Shown here: piece after piece, positions 14,826 through 22,988 of the stretch
Position numbering within the stretch: position 1 is the first letter of the stretch
Layout of the letters: the number at the start of each line of letters is the position of its first letter
Assembly (NCBI GenBank): GCA_025464795.1
Contig: JAODNB010000146.1
Span: 1-27,653, forward strand
Origin: Frankiales bacterium
GTDB lineage: Bacteria > Actinomycetota > Actinomycetes > Mycobacteriales > SCTD01
Reading direction: 5' to 3'
DNA: 27,653 bases
Made by a program: the position numbers and the translations under genes
Notes under the pieces: generated by a model
The model's database searches: none
Told to the model about the DNA's origin: nothing
What the model saw: only the letters and a program-made list of their open reading frames with translations

Positions 14826-15404
14826 ATGCGACTGCTGCTGATCGGCGCCCCCGGAGCCGGGAAGGGCACTCAGGCCGAGCGGATCGCCCAGCGGTTCGGC
14901 CTCGTGCACATCTCGAGCGGTGATCTGCTGCGGGAGCACGTGGCCCGCGGGACCGAGCTCGGGCAGACGGCGAGCGAGTACATGAACAAGGGCGACCTGG
15001 TCCCGGACGAGCTGGTCCTCACCATGCTGCGCGAGCCCGTCATCGCTGCGGCAGAGGCCGGTGGCTACGTGCTCGACGGCTTCCCGCGCAACGTCGGCCA
15101 GGCGATGGAGGCCTACGACATCGCCAAGCCGCTCGGCGTCGCGGTCCAGGTCGCGGTCTACCTGGAGGTGGCGCGGGAGTCGCTCATCGACCGCATCGTC
15201 GAGCGCGGCAAGACCAGCGGCAGGGCCGACGACACCCGTGAGGTCGTGGAGCACCGCATCGCCGTGTACGAGGAGAGCACCTGGCCGCTGCTCGACTACT
15301 ACCGCGAGCGCGAGCAGCTGCTGCAGGTGGACGGTGACCTGCCCGTCGACGAGGTGACTGACTCGGTCCTCGCGCAGCTCGAGAGGGTGCGCGCCACTCT
15401 TTAG
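14826..15404 (+). CDS. adk: Adenylate kinase, short form, downstream of kshB
   Basis: A 192-residue nucleoside monophosphate kinase (ATP + AMP to 2 ADP). Seen: P-loop GAPGAGKGT (7-15), AMP-site residues in SSGDLLR (30-36) and DGFPRN (84-89), and a short lid RGKTSGRADDT with no zinc-binding cysteines, so it is the short adenylate kinase class. The ATG at 14826 has GAGAGG about 8 nt upstream. It follows kshB by 12 nt on the same strand and ends with its stop codon overlapping the convergent methyltransferase stop. The main adk of actinobacteria normally lies in the secY ribosomal-protein cluster, so this is probably a second copy. AMP recycling for acyl-CoA ligases is a plausible but unproven role. 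Confidence 0.88.
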   Translation: MRLLLIGAPGAGKGTQAERIAQRFGLVHISSGDLLREHVARGTELGQTASEYMNKGDLVPDELVLTMLREPVIAAAEAGGYVLDGFPRNVGQAMEAYDIAKPLGVAVQVAVYLEVARESLIDRIVERGKTSGRADDTREVVEHRIAVYEESTWPLLDYYREREQLLQVDGDLPVDEVTDSVLAQLERVRATL

Positions 15405-16186
15405 GGACGCGCGAGGACCTCGCCGTGGAGCAGGCTGAACCAACCGTCCTCGTCTTCCGCCCAGGCGCCAAAGGCGTCTGAGATCCCCTGCAGCTCAGCG
15501 GGTGTGGACAGCCCGTCGTTCAGCAGCTGGGTCGTCAGCGCCGACTGCAGGATGCGGTCCTTCCACATCCCGCCCCAGTAGTCGCGGTCCTCGGGGGTCG
15601 CGAAGCACCAGGTGCTCGAGGACGGGACGATCTCGCGAAACCCCGCTCGGCGCGCCCAGGAGAGCAGTCGGCGGCCGGCCTGCGGTTCCCCGCCGTTCCC
15701 GATCGCCGCTGCCTGGTAGAGCTCCATCCAGCGGTCGAGCTCAGGAAGCCGCGGGAACCACACGAAGCCCAGGTAGTCGCTGTCGCGCACCGCGACGAGC
15801 CCGGTGGGCTTGCAGACCCGTCGCATCTCGCGCAGCGCCTGCACCGGATCGGCGACGTGCTGCAGGACCTGGTGCGCGTGGACCACGTCGAAGCTGTCGT
15901 CGGGAAGGTCGAGGGCGTGCACGTCCCCGACCACGAAGGAGGCGTTGCTGAGGTCCTTCATCTCGACGCGTGCGAGGTCCAGAGCGTCAGCCGTTCTCTC
16001 GAGGGCTGTGACATGACCGACCCGCCGGGCGAAGTCAGCCGTGATCGTGCCCGGCCCGCAGCCGACGTCGAGCACCGTCGAGGTCGACGTGAGGTGGGGG
16101 AGCAGGTAGGCCGCCGAGTTCTCCAGCGTGCGCCAGCGGTGGGACCGCAGGACCGACTCGTGGTGCCCGTGCGTGTAGACCGTCAT
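15401..16186 (-). CDS. Class I SAM-dependent methyltransferase (UbiE/MenG-like)
   Basis: A 261-residue methyltransferase. Seen: motif I VLDVGCGPGTIT (38-49), an acidic post-I strand (VTALERT), the GDVHALDLPDDSFDVVHAHQVLQH block typical of methyltransferase type 11, and an N-terminal YTHGHHESVLRSHRWRT segment. The substrate is unknown; UbiE-like similarity does not mean quinone methylation. The start is placed at ATG 16186 because the conserved YTHGH segment begins just after it. The open frame continues upstream to 16273, with a GTG option, and no clear ribosome site decides. It follows the kinase-fold gene by 41 nt on the same strand. Its TAA overlaps the convergent adk TAG. Confidence 0.8.
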   Translation of the reverse strand: MTVYTHGHHESVLRSHRWRTLENSAAYLLPHLTSTSTVLDVGCGPGTITADFARRVGHVTALERTADALDLARVEMKDLSNASFVVGDVHALDLPDDSFDVVHAHQVLQHVADPVQALREMRRVCKPTGLVAVRDSDYLGFVWFPRLPELDRWMELYQAAAIGNGGEPQAGRRLLSWARRAGFREIVPSSSTWCFATPEDRDYWGGMWKDRILQSALTTQLLNDGLSTPAELQGISDAFGAWAEDEDGWFSLLHGEVLARP

Positions 16187-16227
16187 GCCTGACAGGTTCT
16201 CACGCACCACCTCGACGACACCGAGGC

Positions 16228-17526
16228 TCAGTCGAGTGCGCGGGCCAGCGCGCCCAGCTCTCTCGTCTGCCACAGGTTGAGCAGCCGAGTCGTCATGTGC
16301 AGCTGGATCCGGGCGTTCTCGTGATCGCTGAGCCGCCTGTCCCGGTAGCTCTCGACAGCACCGAGGTCGGCGATCTCCCGCGAGAGGGCAAGGGGAGCCC
16401 CGATCGATTGTGCAAGACCCGACGCTGCGTCCAGAAGGACGTGGAGCCTCACCTCGTCCAGGGCGAGCACGGGGCCACCACAGGCCGCGTACTCCTCGGT
16501 GAACACGAGCAGCAGCTCATCGAGATGGTCGTCCCAGACGAAGGTCTCAGCCCCGCTGATCGCCCCGGTGATGGCCTCCGCCACGCTGAGCTGCCCGGCG
16601 TTGGCCCAGTCCAGGAAGCCCGCCTCGAGCAGGCCGTCCTGTCCCTGCTGGAACCAGCAGTTGTCGATGTTGGCGTTCCAGTGCGAGAAGGCGATGAGGT
16701 CGGGGTTCGCGTGCAGCGCCGCTTTGATGCGCTCCCCGGCGGCGACCACGTGCGGGATGTCACCCATGAACGTGCTTCGGAACGCTGGGTCGCGGACGTT
16801 GTCCGGGAACAGCTGCGGGTAGAGGTCGACGAACGCGAACAGACGGGAGGCCCGCTGCACGACCTTGGCCTCGGGTACGTCGCCCGCGAACACCGAGAAG
16901 GCTCCCTTCGGGTCGTACGGGAAGTCGCGGTCGAAGTCCGGCGGCAGGTCGCCGGCCCGGTGCGCGCCCGACAGCCGGGCCAGACCTCTGAGGATGGCCT
17001 TGTAGTGCCCCACCTGATCCGGAACGGCGTAGTCCATGCACTTGGGGTAGTGCGGCTCGACGCCCTTCCGGCCGTAGGGGATGCACTCGGTGATGATCAG
17101 CCCCGTGTGGGTCTCCGGTTCCACGTCCGCGAACAGCATGGTCGGTATCGGGACGGGAAACTCCGTTGAGGCGGAGAGGACGGCGAACCTCACCTCCGAG
17201 ACCATCTGCTGGCGCCCGCTGTCCCAGAGCGCGTTGTCAAAGTTGCGCGAGAACTTGACGAACAGCTCCTCAGGTAGACCTGCTCCCGGGTTGTCGTACG
17301 CCACCTTCAGCAGCATCTTCGTGCCGGTCCCGCCGCCGTGGAACTCCTGCCACTCAACGATGCGACTGACACGGTTGTCGGCGGGCAAGGCGCCGGAGGC
17401 GCGGAAGGCCTCGGTGAGGAACTCCGTACCGCCGAAGACCAGTGCCTCGGCATCAGCCGGGACGTGCAGCCCGAAGGTCTCACCCAGCGCCCAACGAAGC
17501 CCGTTGAACGGCCGACCGGCGGTCAC
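16228..17526 (-). CDS. Aminoglycoside-phosphotransferase-fold protein with substituted catalytic Asp
   Basis: A 432-residue protein of the APH/choline-kinase-like fold. Seen: an N-lobe with GGGTGTKMLLK (64-74), VKFSR (Lys91, probable ATP lysine) and SEVRF (Glu111, probable helix-C partner). The C-lobe has SHWNANIDN (281-289), where the catalytic loop H-x-D-x4-N appears as H282-x-N284-x4-N289, and LDWANAG (305-311) with the metal-binding Asp306. The usual catalytic Asp is therefore Asn, which may mean altered or lost phosphotransfer, although related actinobacterial proteins may share it. The GTG start at 17526 overlaps the upstream SDR stop (GTGA). The substrate is unknown; the family name does not imply antibiotic resistance. 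The SDR and methyltransferase neighbours suggest a small-molecule or lipid pathway. Confidence 0.78.
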   Translation of the reverse strand: MTAGRPFNGLRWALGETFGLHVPADAEALVFGGTEFLTEAFRASGALPADNRVSRIVEWQEFHGGGTGTKMLLKVAYDNPGAGLPEELFVKFSRNFDNALWDSGRQQMVSEVRFAVLSASTEFPVPIPTMLFADVEPETHTGLIITECIPYGRKGVEPHYPKCMDYAVPDQVGHYKAILRGLARLSGAHRAGDLPPDFDRDFPYDPKGAFSVFAGDVPEAKVVQRASRLFAFVDLYPQLFPDNVRDPAFRSTFMGDIPHVVAAGERIKAALHANPDLIAFSHWNANIDNCWFQQGQDGLLEAGFLDWANAGQLSVAEAITGAISGAETFVWDDHLDELLLVFTEEYAACGGPVLALDEVRLHVLLDAASGLAQSIGAPLALSREIADLGAVESYRDRRLSDHENARIQLHMTTRLLNLWQTRELGALARALD

Positions 17527-18359
17527 TCGAGACCGACGAGCCGAGCGCTGTCGTCCCACAGGCGCGCGGCCATCGCGGGGTCCTTCGCGTAGTCCTTGGT
17601 CGCGTGGACCTTGCCGTCGGAGTAGTACTTCCCGCGCGTCGACACCGGGCCGCACGCCAGCTGGAGGGTGGTCTGCGCCCCGTCCGCGGGGCTCTTGATG
17701 AACGGCCTCGCCAGCTTGAGGAACAGCGCCCCGATCTTGTTGTCGCGCGCGAGCGACGTCGACACGAAGCCGGGGTGCAGGCAGTTCACGACGACCTCGG
17801 TGTCCTTCAGGCGCTCAGCCAGCTCGACCGTGAACAGGATGTTGGCGAGCTTGCTGCGGCCGTAGACCTTCATCGGCTTGAAGGCTCGGGTGCTCATGTA
17901 GTCGTCGGGCTCCATCGGACCGAACGTGTGCGCATCGGACGCGACGTTGACGATGCGCGACGGTGCCGAGGTCACGAGGCGGTCCAGGAGGAGCCGGGTC
18001 AGCAGGTACGGCGCGAGGTGGTTGACCGCGAACACCTTCTCGTAGCCGTCCTCGGACAGCTCGCGGTGCTGCAGGACCAGCGCTGCGTTGTTGATGAGGA
18101 CATCGATGCGCGGAAGGTCGTCGAGCAGTGAGACCGCCAGCGAGCGCACCTGGTCGAGGGAGGCGAAGTCGGCGCCGTACGTGCCGACCGCGGGCGACCC
18201 GGCGGCAGCGCACTCTGCAGCAACCTTCTCCAGCCGTGCGGAGTCCCTGCCCACCAGGGCCAGGGAGGCGCCCCGCCGCGCCAGTCCGACAGCGGTTGCC
18301 GAGCCGATCCCGGCACTCGCTCCGGTCACGATGCACGTCTTCCCTGCCATGTCGGTCAT
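17523..18359 (-). CDS. Short-chain dehydrogenase (retinol-dehydrogenase-like)
   Basis: A 278-residue SDR. Seen: TGASAGIGSATA (12-23), NNAALVLQHRELSEDGYE, a long insert before the active site, VYGRSKLANILF (Tyr/Lys), and LHPGFVSTSL. The arrangement is that of the retinol-dehydrogenase/WWOX-like SDR group, which often act on hydrophobic alcohols or ketones and are frequently annotated in steroid-degrading actinobacteria. The start is ATG 18359 (second choice ATG 18350); a TTTGCT hexamer lies 6 nt upstream, so the message may be leaderless. It is the first gene of an operon with the kinase-fold gene (4-nt overlap) and probably the methyltransferase. The gap to the divergent EamA gene is 42 nt. 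Substrate unknown. Confidence 0.85.
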   Translation of the reverse strand: MTDMAGKTCIVTGASAGIGSATAVGLARRGASLALVGRDSARLEKVAAECAAAGSPAVGTYGADFASLDQVRSLAVSLLDDLPRIDVLINNAALVLQHRELSEDGYEKVFAVNHLAPYLLTRLLLDRLVTSAPSRIVNVASDAHTFGPMEPDDYMSTRAFKPMKVYGRSKLANILFTVELAERLKDTEVVVNCLHPGFVSTSLARDNKIGALFLKLARPFIKSPADGAQTTLQLACGPVSTRGKYYSDGKVHATKDYAKDPAMAARLWDDSARLVGLE

Positions 18360-18401
18360 GCGCAGAGCAAACCACTCGCGCGACCTGAAAGGGTGAGGGC
18401 C

Positions 18402-19340
18402 ATGGCGCCGGCACCGTGGAAGACGTGGACCGCACTTGGTCTCGTCTACGTCGTCTGGGGCTCGACCTACTTGGCCATCACGTACGTCGTCGAAGGGCTG
18501 CCGCCGCTGCTGACGGCGTCGAGCAGGTTCGTCATGGCCTCGGCACTGGTGGCCGCCTTCGTCGCGGTCAAGCGAGGGCGGCGAGCGTTCCGGGCGCCGA
18601 TGAGGGCGTGGCTCAACGGAGCCGGCATCGGGCTGCTGCTCCTGCTCTGCGGGAACGGGGGCGTCACGATCGCGGAGGCGCACGGCCTGCCATCAGGACT
18701 GACCGCGCTCATCATCGCGGTGGTGCCGCTGTACGTCGTGCTGCTGCGCCTGTTCCTGAAGGACCGACCGAGTCGCCGCACCGCCACGGGCATCGCGATC
18801 GGCTTCGTCGGCCTGGGGGTGCTCCTGCTGCCTGGCACCCGACCTTCCGGCGTCAGCCTCGGCGCGGCGGTGCTCGTCTTCGGCTGCAGCTTCGCGTGGG
18901 CGACCGGATCGGTCCTGTCGACGCGAGTGGCGCTGCCCCAGGACCCGCTGGTCACGACCATCGCGGAGATGCTGGGCGGGGCAGCGGGGCTGGCGGTCGC
19001 CGGGCTCGTACGGGGTGAGTCCCTGCCGACGCACCTGCCTCCGACGTCCTCGTTGCTGGCCCTCGGCTACCTCGTCGTCTTCGGCTCGGTCGTCGCGTTC
19101 ACCGCGTACAGCTGGCTGCTCGGGACCGCGCCCGTGAGTCGGGTCGCGACCTACGCCTACGTGAACCCGGTGGTGGCTGTGGTGCTCGGTGCCCTGTTCC
19201 GCAGCGAGCAGATCACGACGACGGGTGCGGTCGGTGGGCTCATCACCGTCGTCGCGGTGGCGGTCGTCGTGTCCGAGACGCCCGAGGCAGTTCAGGAGCC
19301 GGAAGACCTGCAGGGCCTGGTACGGAGCTCGCGCACGTAG
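18402..19340 (+). CDS. EamA-family (DMT superfamily) membrane transporter
   Basis: A 312-residue integral membrane protein with about ten hydrophobic helices arranged as two EamA repeats. The first repeat begins at LVYVVWGSTYLAI and contains FRAPMRAWLN and GNGGVTIAEAH. The second begins near AAVLVFGCSFAWATGSVLS and includes VAFTAYSWLL and YVNPVVAVVLGALF, the conserved EamA signature. Such proteins export small metabolites, often amino acids; the substrate cannot be read from sequence. ATG 18402 has a purine-rich GGGTGAGGG just upstream; GTG 18393 is the alternative. Its 3' end overlaps the convergent gamma-glutamylcyclotransferase-like gene by 49 nt. Confidence 0.87.
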   Translation: MAPAPWKTWTALGLVYVVWGSTYLAITYVVEGLPPLLTASSRFVMASALVAAFVAVKRGRRAFRAPMRAWLNGAGIGLLLLLCGNGGVTIAEAHGLPSGLTALIIAVVPLYVVLLRLFLKDRPSRRTATGIAIGFVGLGVLLLPGTRPSGVSLGAAVLVFGCSFAWATGSVLSTRVALPQDPLVTTIAEMLGGAAGLAVAGLVRGESLPTHLPPTSSLLALGYLVVFGSVVAFTAYSWLLGTAPVSRVATYAYVNPVVAVVLGALFRSEQITTTGAVGGLITVVAVAVVVSETPEAVQEPEDLQGLVRSSRT

Positions 19341-19744
19341 TCGTCGGGAGCCCCTGCGCTCTCGGCCGCATCGGCCAGCACACCCAGGTAGCGGGCCGAG
19401 GGCAGGCCGCCCTCGAAGCCGTCGAGGATGTAGGTCCAGGCCAGCTTGTCGCCGTCCAGCGACGCGACCCGCACGCGGACCTTGCGGTACAGCCCGTTGT
19501 CGGCTCCCTCCCAGGCGTCGAGCAGCTTCTCGTCCTGCGCCGGCACGTCGTACAGGCCGACGTAGACGTGCTCACCGGGTGCCTCGACGATCGTGGCCAG
19601 CGACCCCTCCCAGCCCAGGTCCTCACCGCCGAAGGTGAGTCGCCAGCCCTCGACCCAGCCGGTACCGGCGGACGGGGAGTGCGGGCACCGCTCATCCATC
19701 TGCGCAGGGTCCAGGTTCGAGCCGTACGCCGCGTAGAGCGTCAT
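19292..19744 (-). CDS. Gamma-glutamylcyclotransferase (AIG2/GGCT)-like protein
   Basis: A 150-residue protein. Seen: the substrate-cradle motif YGSNL (7-11) at the N-terminus, VGLYDVPAQD, and LDAWEGADNGLYRKVRV with Glu79 at the usual catalytic position. The family includes enzymes that cyclise gamma-glutamyl amines to 5-oxoproline, but many bacterial members are uncharacterised. The ATG at 19744 has TAGGGT 6 nt upstream and no Shine-Dalgarno, so it is probably leaderless. It is divergent from lpdA with a 47-nt gap. The last 49 nt overlap the EamA gene antiparallel. A small conserved gene divergent from lpdA is also found in mycobacteria (Rv3304), and the pairing may be conserved. Confidence 0.82.
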   Translation of the reverse strand: MTLYAAYGSNLDPAQMDERCPHSPSAGTGWVEGWRLTFGGEDLGWEGSLATIVEAPGEHVYVGLYDVPAQDEKLLDAWEGADNGLYRKVRVRVASLDGDKLAWTYILDGFEGGLPSARYLGVLADAAESAGAPDDYVRELRTRPCRSSGS

Positions 19745-19750
19745 GCGCAG

Positions 19751-19756
19751 ACCCTA
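19751..19756 (-). promoter_or_regulatory. -10 box of leaderless promoter for the GGCT-like gene
   Basis: TAGGGT on the minus strand, 6 nt, then ATG at 19744. No Shine-Dalgarno lies between. Confidence 0.45.
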
Positions 19757-19791
19757 CTTCTGCCCGGCCAGGCCTCTGGGACAATGGTCGT

Positions 19792-21150
19792 GTGACACGC
19801 ATCGCCATCATCGGTGGGGGCCCAGCCGGCTACGAAGCAGCACTCGTCGCTGTCCAGCTCGGGGCGGAGGTGACCCTGATCGACCGCGACGGGGTGGGTG
19901 GCATGTGCGTCCTGGCGGACTGCGTCCCGAGCAAGACGCTGATCGCCACGAGCGAGGCCATGACGACCTTGTCGCACGCCGACCGCGTCGGGGTGCACGG
20001 CGAGGGCGGCGTGACGGTCCGGGTCGAGGAGGTCTACGCCCGGGTGAAGGCGCTCGCCCTCGCGCAGTCGTCCGACATCGCAGCCCGGCTCGTGCGTGAA
20101 GGAGTGTCGATCCTCAACGGGCCGGCGGTGCTGCTGCCCGGCAAGCGGGTCCAGGTGGGCGGGGAGACGCTCTCCGCAGAGGTCGTGCTGCTCGCCACCG
20201 GTGCAGCCCCCCGGGTGGTCGTCGGGGCCGAGCCCGACGGCGAGCGCATCCTCGACTGGCGCCAGCTCTACGACCTCAACTCCCTTCCGGAGCACCTCGT
20301 GGTCGTCGGCTCCGGGGTCACCGGCGCGGAGTTCGCCTCTGCCTACCTCGCCATGGGCTGCCAGGTCACCCTGGTGTCCTCGCGTGACCGCGTGCTGCCC
20401 TCGGAGGACCCCGATGCCGCCGAGCAGCTGCAGCAGGTCTTCGTGCGCAACGGGATGCGCGTCCTGCGCGGTCGCGCCGCGGGAGTCGAGCGCACGACGG
20501 ACGGTGTGCTCGTGACGCTCGTGGACGGCTCGTCCGTGACCGCGTCCCACTGCCTCATGACGGTCGGCTCGGTGCCCAACACCTCGGGCCTCGGCCTCGA
20601 GGAGGCCGGCGTGGCGGTCGACGACGGCGGGTTCATCAAGGTCGACCGCGTCTCGCGGACGACAGCCGACGGGGTGTACGCCGCGGGCGACGTCACCGGC
20701 GTGCTGATGCTGGCCTCCGTGGCCGCCATGCAGGGACGGATCGCGATGTGGCACGCCCTCGGTGAGGCCGTCGCCCCGCTGCGGCTGGGGACGGTCTCTG
20801 CCAACGTCTTCACCGACCCCGAGGTGGCCTCCGTCGGCGTGACCCAGAAGCAGGTCGATGACGGCGTCATCGCCGCGACGGCCATCAAGCTCCCGCTGGC
20901 CACGAACGCGCGCGCGAAGATGCAGGGCATCACGGACGGCTTCGTGAAGCTGTTCTGCCGCCCCGGGTCAGGGTCGATCCTGGGCGGGGTGGTCGTGGCA
21001 CCTCGCGCGTCCGAGCTGATCTTGTCGGTGTCCCTTGCGGTGCAGCACGGGCTGACGGTGGACCAGTTCGCGCACACCTTCTCGATCTACCCGTCGCTGT
21101 CGGGCTCGCTGACCGAAGCCGCCCGTCAGCTCATGCTCCACGAGGGCTGA
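19792..21150 (+). CDS. lpdA: LpdA-type flavoprotein disulfide-reductase family (NAD(P)H quinone reductase-like)
   Basis: A 452-residue flavoprotein with the two-dinucleotide-binding-domain fold. Seen: FAD motif IIGGGPAGYEAA (6-17), disulfide motif GGMCVLADCVPSK with Cys39 and Cys44, NAD motif VVGSGVTGAEFAS, and FAD motif VYAAGDVTG. The C-terminal interface reads IYPSLSGS (432-439), where dihydrolipoamide dehydrogenases have HPTLSE; the catalytic His-Glu pair is missing. That is the known hallmark of mycobacterial LpdA (Rv3303c), which reduces quinones rather than acting in pyruvate dehydrogenase. The start is GTG 19792, with GACAAT 6 nt upstream as a possible leaderless -10. It is convergent with accA3, which ends 9 nt away. 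Confidence 0.85.
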   Translation: MTRIAIIGGGPAGYEAALVAVQLGAEVTLIDRDGVGGMCVLADCVPSKTLIATSEAMTTLSHADRVGVHGEGGVTVRVEEVYARVKALALAQSSDIAARLVREGVSILNGPAVLLPGKRVQVGGETLSAEVVLLATGAAPRVVVGAEPDGERILDWRQLYDLNSLPEHLVVVGSGVTGAEFASAYLAMGCQVTLVSSRDRVLPSEDPDAAEQLQQVFVRNGMRVLRGRAAGVERTTDGVLVTLVDGSSVTASHCLMTVGSVPNTSGLGLEEAGVAVDDGGFIKVDRVSRTTADGVYAAGDVTGVLMLASVAAMQGRIAMWHALGEAVAPLRLGTVSANVFTDPEVASVGVTQKQVDDGVIAATAIKLPLATNARAKMQGITDGFVKLFCRPGSGSILGGVVVAPRASELILSVSLAVQHGLTVDQFAHTFSIYPSLSGSLTEAARQLMLHEG

Positions 21151-21159
21151 CGGCCGGCT

Positions 21160-22923
21160 CTAGTCCTTGATCTCGCAGAGGGCGGTGCCGGCGGTGACGA
21201 CCTCGCCGACGGCGGCGGACAGGCCGCTGACGGTGCCCGCCTTGTGGGCGTTGAGGGGCTGCTCCATCTTCATGGCCTCGAGGACCACGATGAGGTCGCC
21301 TGCCTCGACCTGAGCGCCGTCCTCGACGGCGACCTTGACGATGGTTCCCTGCATCGGCGAGGTGAGGGAGTCCCCGGACGCCGCCGAGCCGACCTTGCCA
21401 CCGGCCTTGCGCTTCGCGGGGCCCTTCTTGGCGGCCGGCGCAGGTCCGCCGCCGCCACCGAAGCCGGACGGCAGCGAGACCTCGAGGCGCTTGCCTCCGA
21501 CCTCGACGACGACGGTCTCGCGCGGCTCAGGCTCCTCGTCCGCAGAGGCTCCACCGCTGAACGGCTCGAGGTCGTTGTCGAACTCGGTCTCGATCCAGCG
21601 GTTGTGCACCGTGAACGGCTCGGTCGGGTCAGCGGGAGCGAAGGCCGGGTCGACGACCACCTTGCGGTGGAAGGGGATGAGGGTCGCCATGCCGTCGACG
21701 GTCAGCTCGGACAGCGCCCTGGCGGAGCGCTCGAGGGCCTCCTGCCGGGTCGCACCGGTGACGATGAGCTTCGCCAGGAGGGAGTCGAAGGCCCCACCGA
21801 TGACCGAGCCGGACTCGATGCCGGTGTCGACGCGCACTCCCGGGCCGAGCGGCGGGATGAACGTCGTGACCGCACCCGGGGCGGGCAGGAAGCCCCGGCC
21901 CGGGTCCTCGCCGTTGATGCGGAACTCGAACGAGTGCCCGCGCGCGACCGGGTCGGTGAAGGTGAGCTCGAGGCCGTCCGCGATGCGGAACTGCTCGCGG
22001 ACGAGGTCCACACCGGTGACCTCCTCGCTCACGGGGTGCTCCACCTGCAGGCGGGTGTTGACTTCGAGGAAGGAGATGAGGCCGTCCGCCCCGACGAGGA
22101 ACTCGCAGGTCCCGGCGCCGACGTAGTTCGCCTCGCGGATGATGTCCTTGGACGCCTTGTAGAGCTGGGCCGTCTGCTCCTCGGTGAGGAACGGGGCAGG
22201 TGCCTCCTCGACGACCTTCTGGTAGCGGCGCTGGAGGGAGCAGTCACGGGTGCTGACGACGACGACGTTCCCGTGCGAGTCGGCAAGGACCTGGGTCTCG
22301 ACGTGCCGCGGCTTGTCGAGGTAGCGCTCGACGAAGCACTCGCCGCGCCCGAAGGCAGCCACCGCCTCGCGGACGGCGGACTCGTACAGCTCCGGGATCT
22401 CCTCCTTGGTGCGGGCGATCTTCAAGCCGCGACCGCCACCGCCGAAGGCGGCCTTGATGGCGACGGGCAGGCCGTGCTCCTCGACGAACGCCAGCACCTC
22501 GTCGACGCCCTTGACGGGGTCTGCGGTGCCCGGCACGAGGGGCGCCCCAATCTTCAGCGCGATGTGGCGCGCGGTGGTCTTGTCACCGAGCGCGGCGATG
22601 GCGTCGGGGGACGGACCGATCCAGGTCGCACCGGCGTCGAGGACGGCCTGGGCGAACTCGGCGTTCTCGGACAGGAACCCGTACCCGGGGTGGACGGCGT
22701 CCGCGCCGGACTCCTTGAGGGCGGCGATGACCTTGTCGATCCGCAGGTAGGAGTCGCCGGGCGTCGTGCCCCCCAGGGCGTACGCCTCGTCAGCCACCCG
22801 CACGTGGAGCGCATCCAGGTCCGGCTCGGCGTAGACGGCCACGGACGTGAGCCCGGCGTCCTTGCAGGCACGGGCGACGCGGACGGCGATCTCGCCGCGG
22901 TTGGCGATCAGGACCTTGCGCAC
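21160..22923 (-). CDS. accA3: Acyl-CoA carboxylase biotin carboxylase/BCCP subunit
   Basis: A 587-residue fusion of biotin carboxylase and biotin carboxyl carrier protein. Domains: pre-ATP-grasp IANRGEIAVRVARA (6-19), ATP-grasp glycine loop AAFGGGGRGLKIA, EVNTRLQVEHPVSEE catalytic segment, C-terminal carboxylase domain, an Ala/Lys/Gly-rich linker near 485-512, and a biotinyl domain with EAMKMEQ whose biotin-accepting lysine is about Lys552. It supplies carboxybiotin to AccD-type subunits for acetyl-, propionyl- or longer acyl-CoA carboxylation. The start is GTG 22923 with GAGGGAG upstream; TAGTCT at 22956-22961 is a possible -10. Together with accE and accD5 upstream and birA divergent, it forms a complete carboxylase locus. 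Confidence 0.95.
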   Translation of the reverse strand: MRKVLIANRGEIAVRVARACKDAGLTSVAVYAEPDLDALHVRVADEAYALGGTTPGDSYLRIDKVIAALKESGADAVHPGYGFLSENAEFAQAVLDAGATWIGPSPDAIAALGDKTTARHIALKIGAPLVPGTADPVKGVDEVLAFVEEHGLPVAIKAAFGGGGRGLKIARTKEEIPELYESAVREAVAAFGRGECFVERYLDKPRHVETQVLADSHGNVVVVSTRDCSLQRRYQKVVEEAPAPFLTEEQTAQLYKASKDIIREANYVGAGTCEFLVGADGLISFLEVNTRLQVEHPVSEEVTGVDLVREQFRIADGLELTFTDPVARGHSFEFRINGEDPGRGFLPAPGAVTTFIPPLGPGVRVDTGIESGSVIGGAFDSLLAKLIVTGATRQEALERSARALSELTVDGMATLIPFHRKVVVDPAFAPADPTEPFTVHNRWIETEFDNDLEPFSGGASADEEPEPRETVVVEVGGKRLEVSLPSGFGGGGGPAPAAKKGPAKRKAGGKVGSAASGDSLTSPMQGTIVKVAVEDGAQVEAGDLIVVLEAMKMEQPLNAHKAGTVSGLSAAVGEVVTAGTALCEIKD

Positions 22924-22988
22924 TCGGGGACTCCCTCATCAGATCTGGCAGGCGAAGACTATCGGCGTGCACGACGCCGGTTGGGTGG

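Noticed and set aside
16228..17526. Antibiotic resistance gene on the basis of the aminoglycoside phosphotransferase fold
   Set aside because: The fold is shared by many small-molecule kinases. The catalytic Asp is replaced and the context is metabolic, so resistance is not supported.
21151..21159. GGCCGGC near the lpdA/accA3 convergent ends as a terminator
   Set aside because: Too short a stem and no T-tract; GC-rich palindromes of this size are common by chance here.
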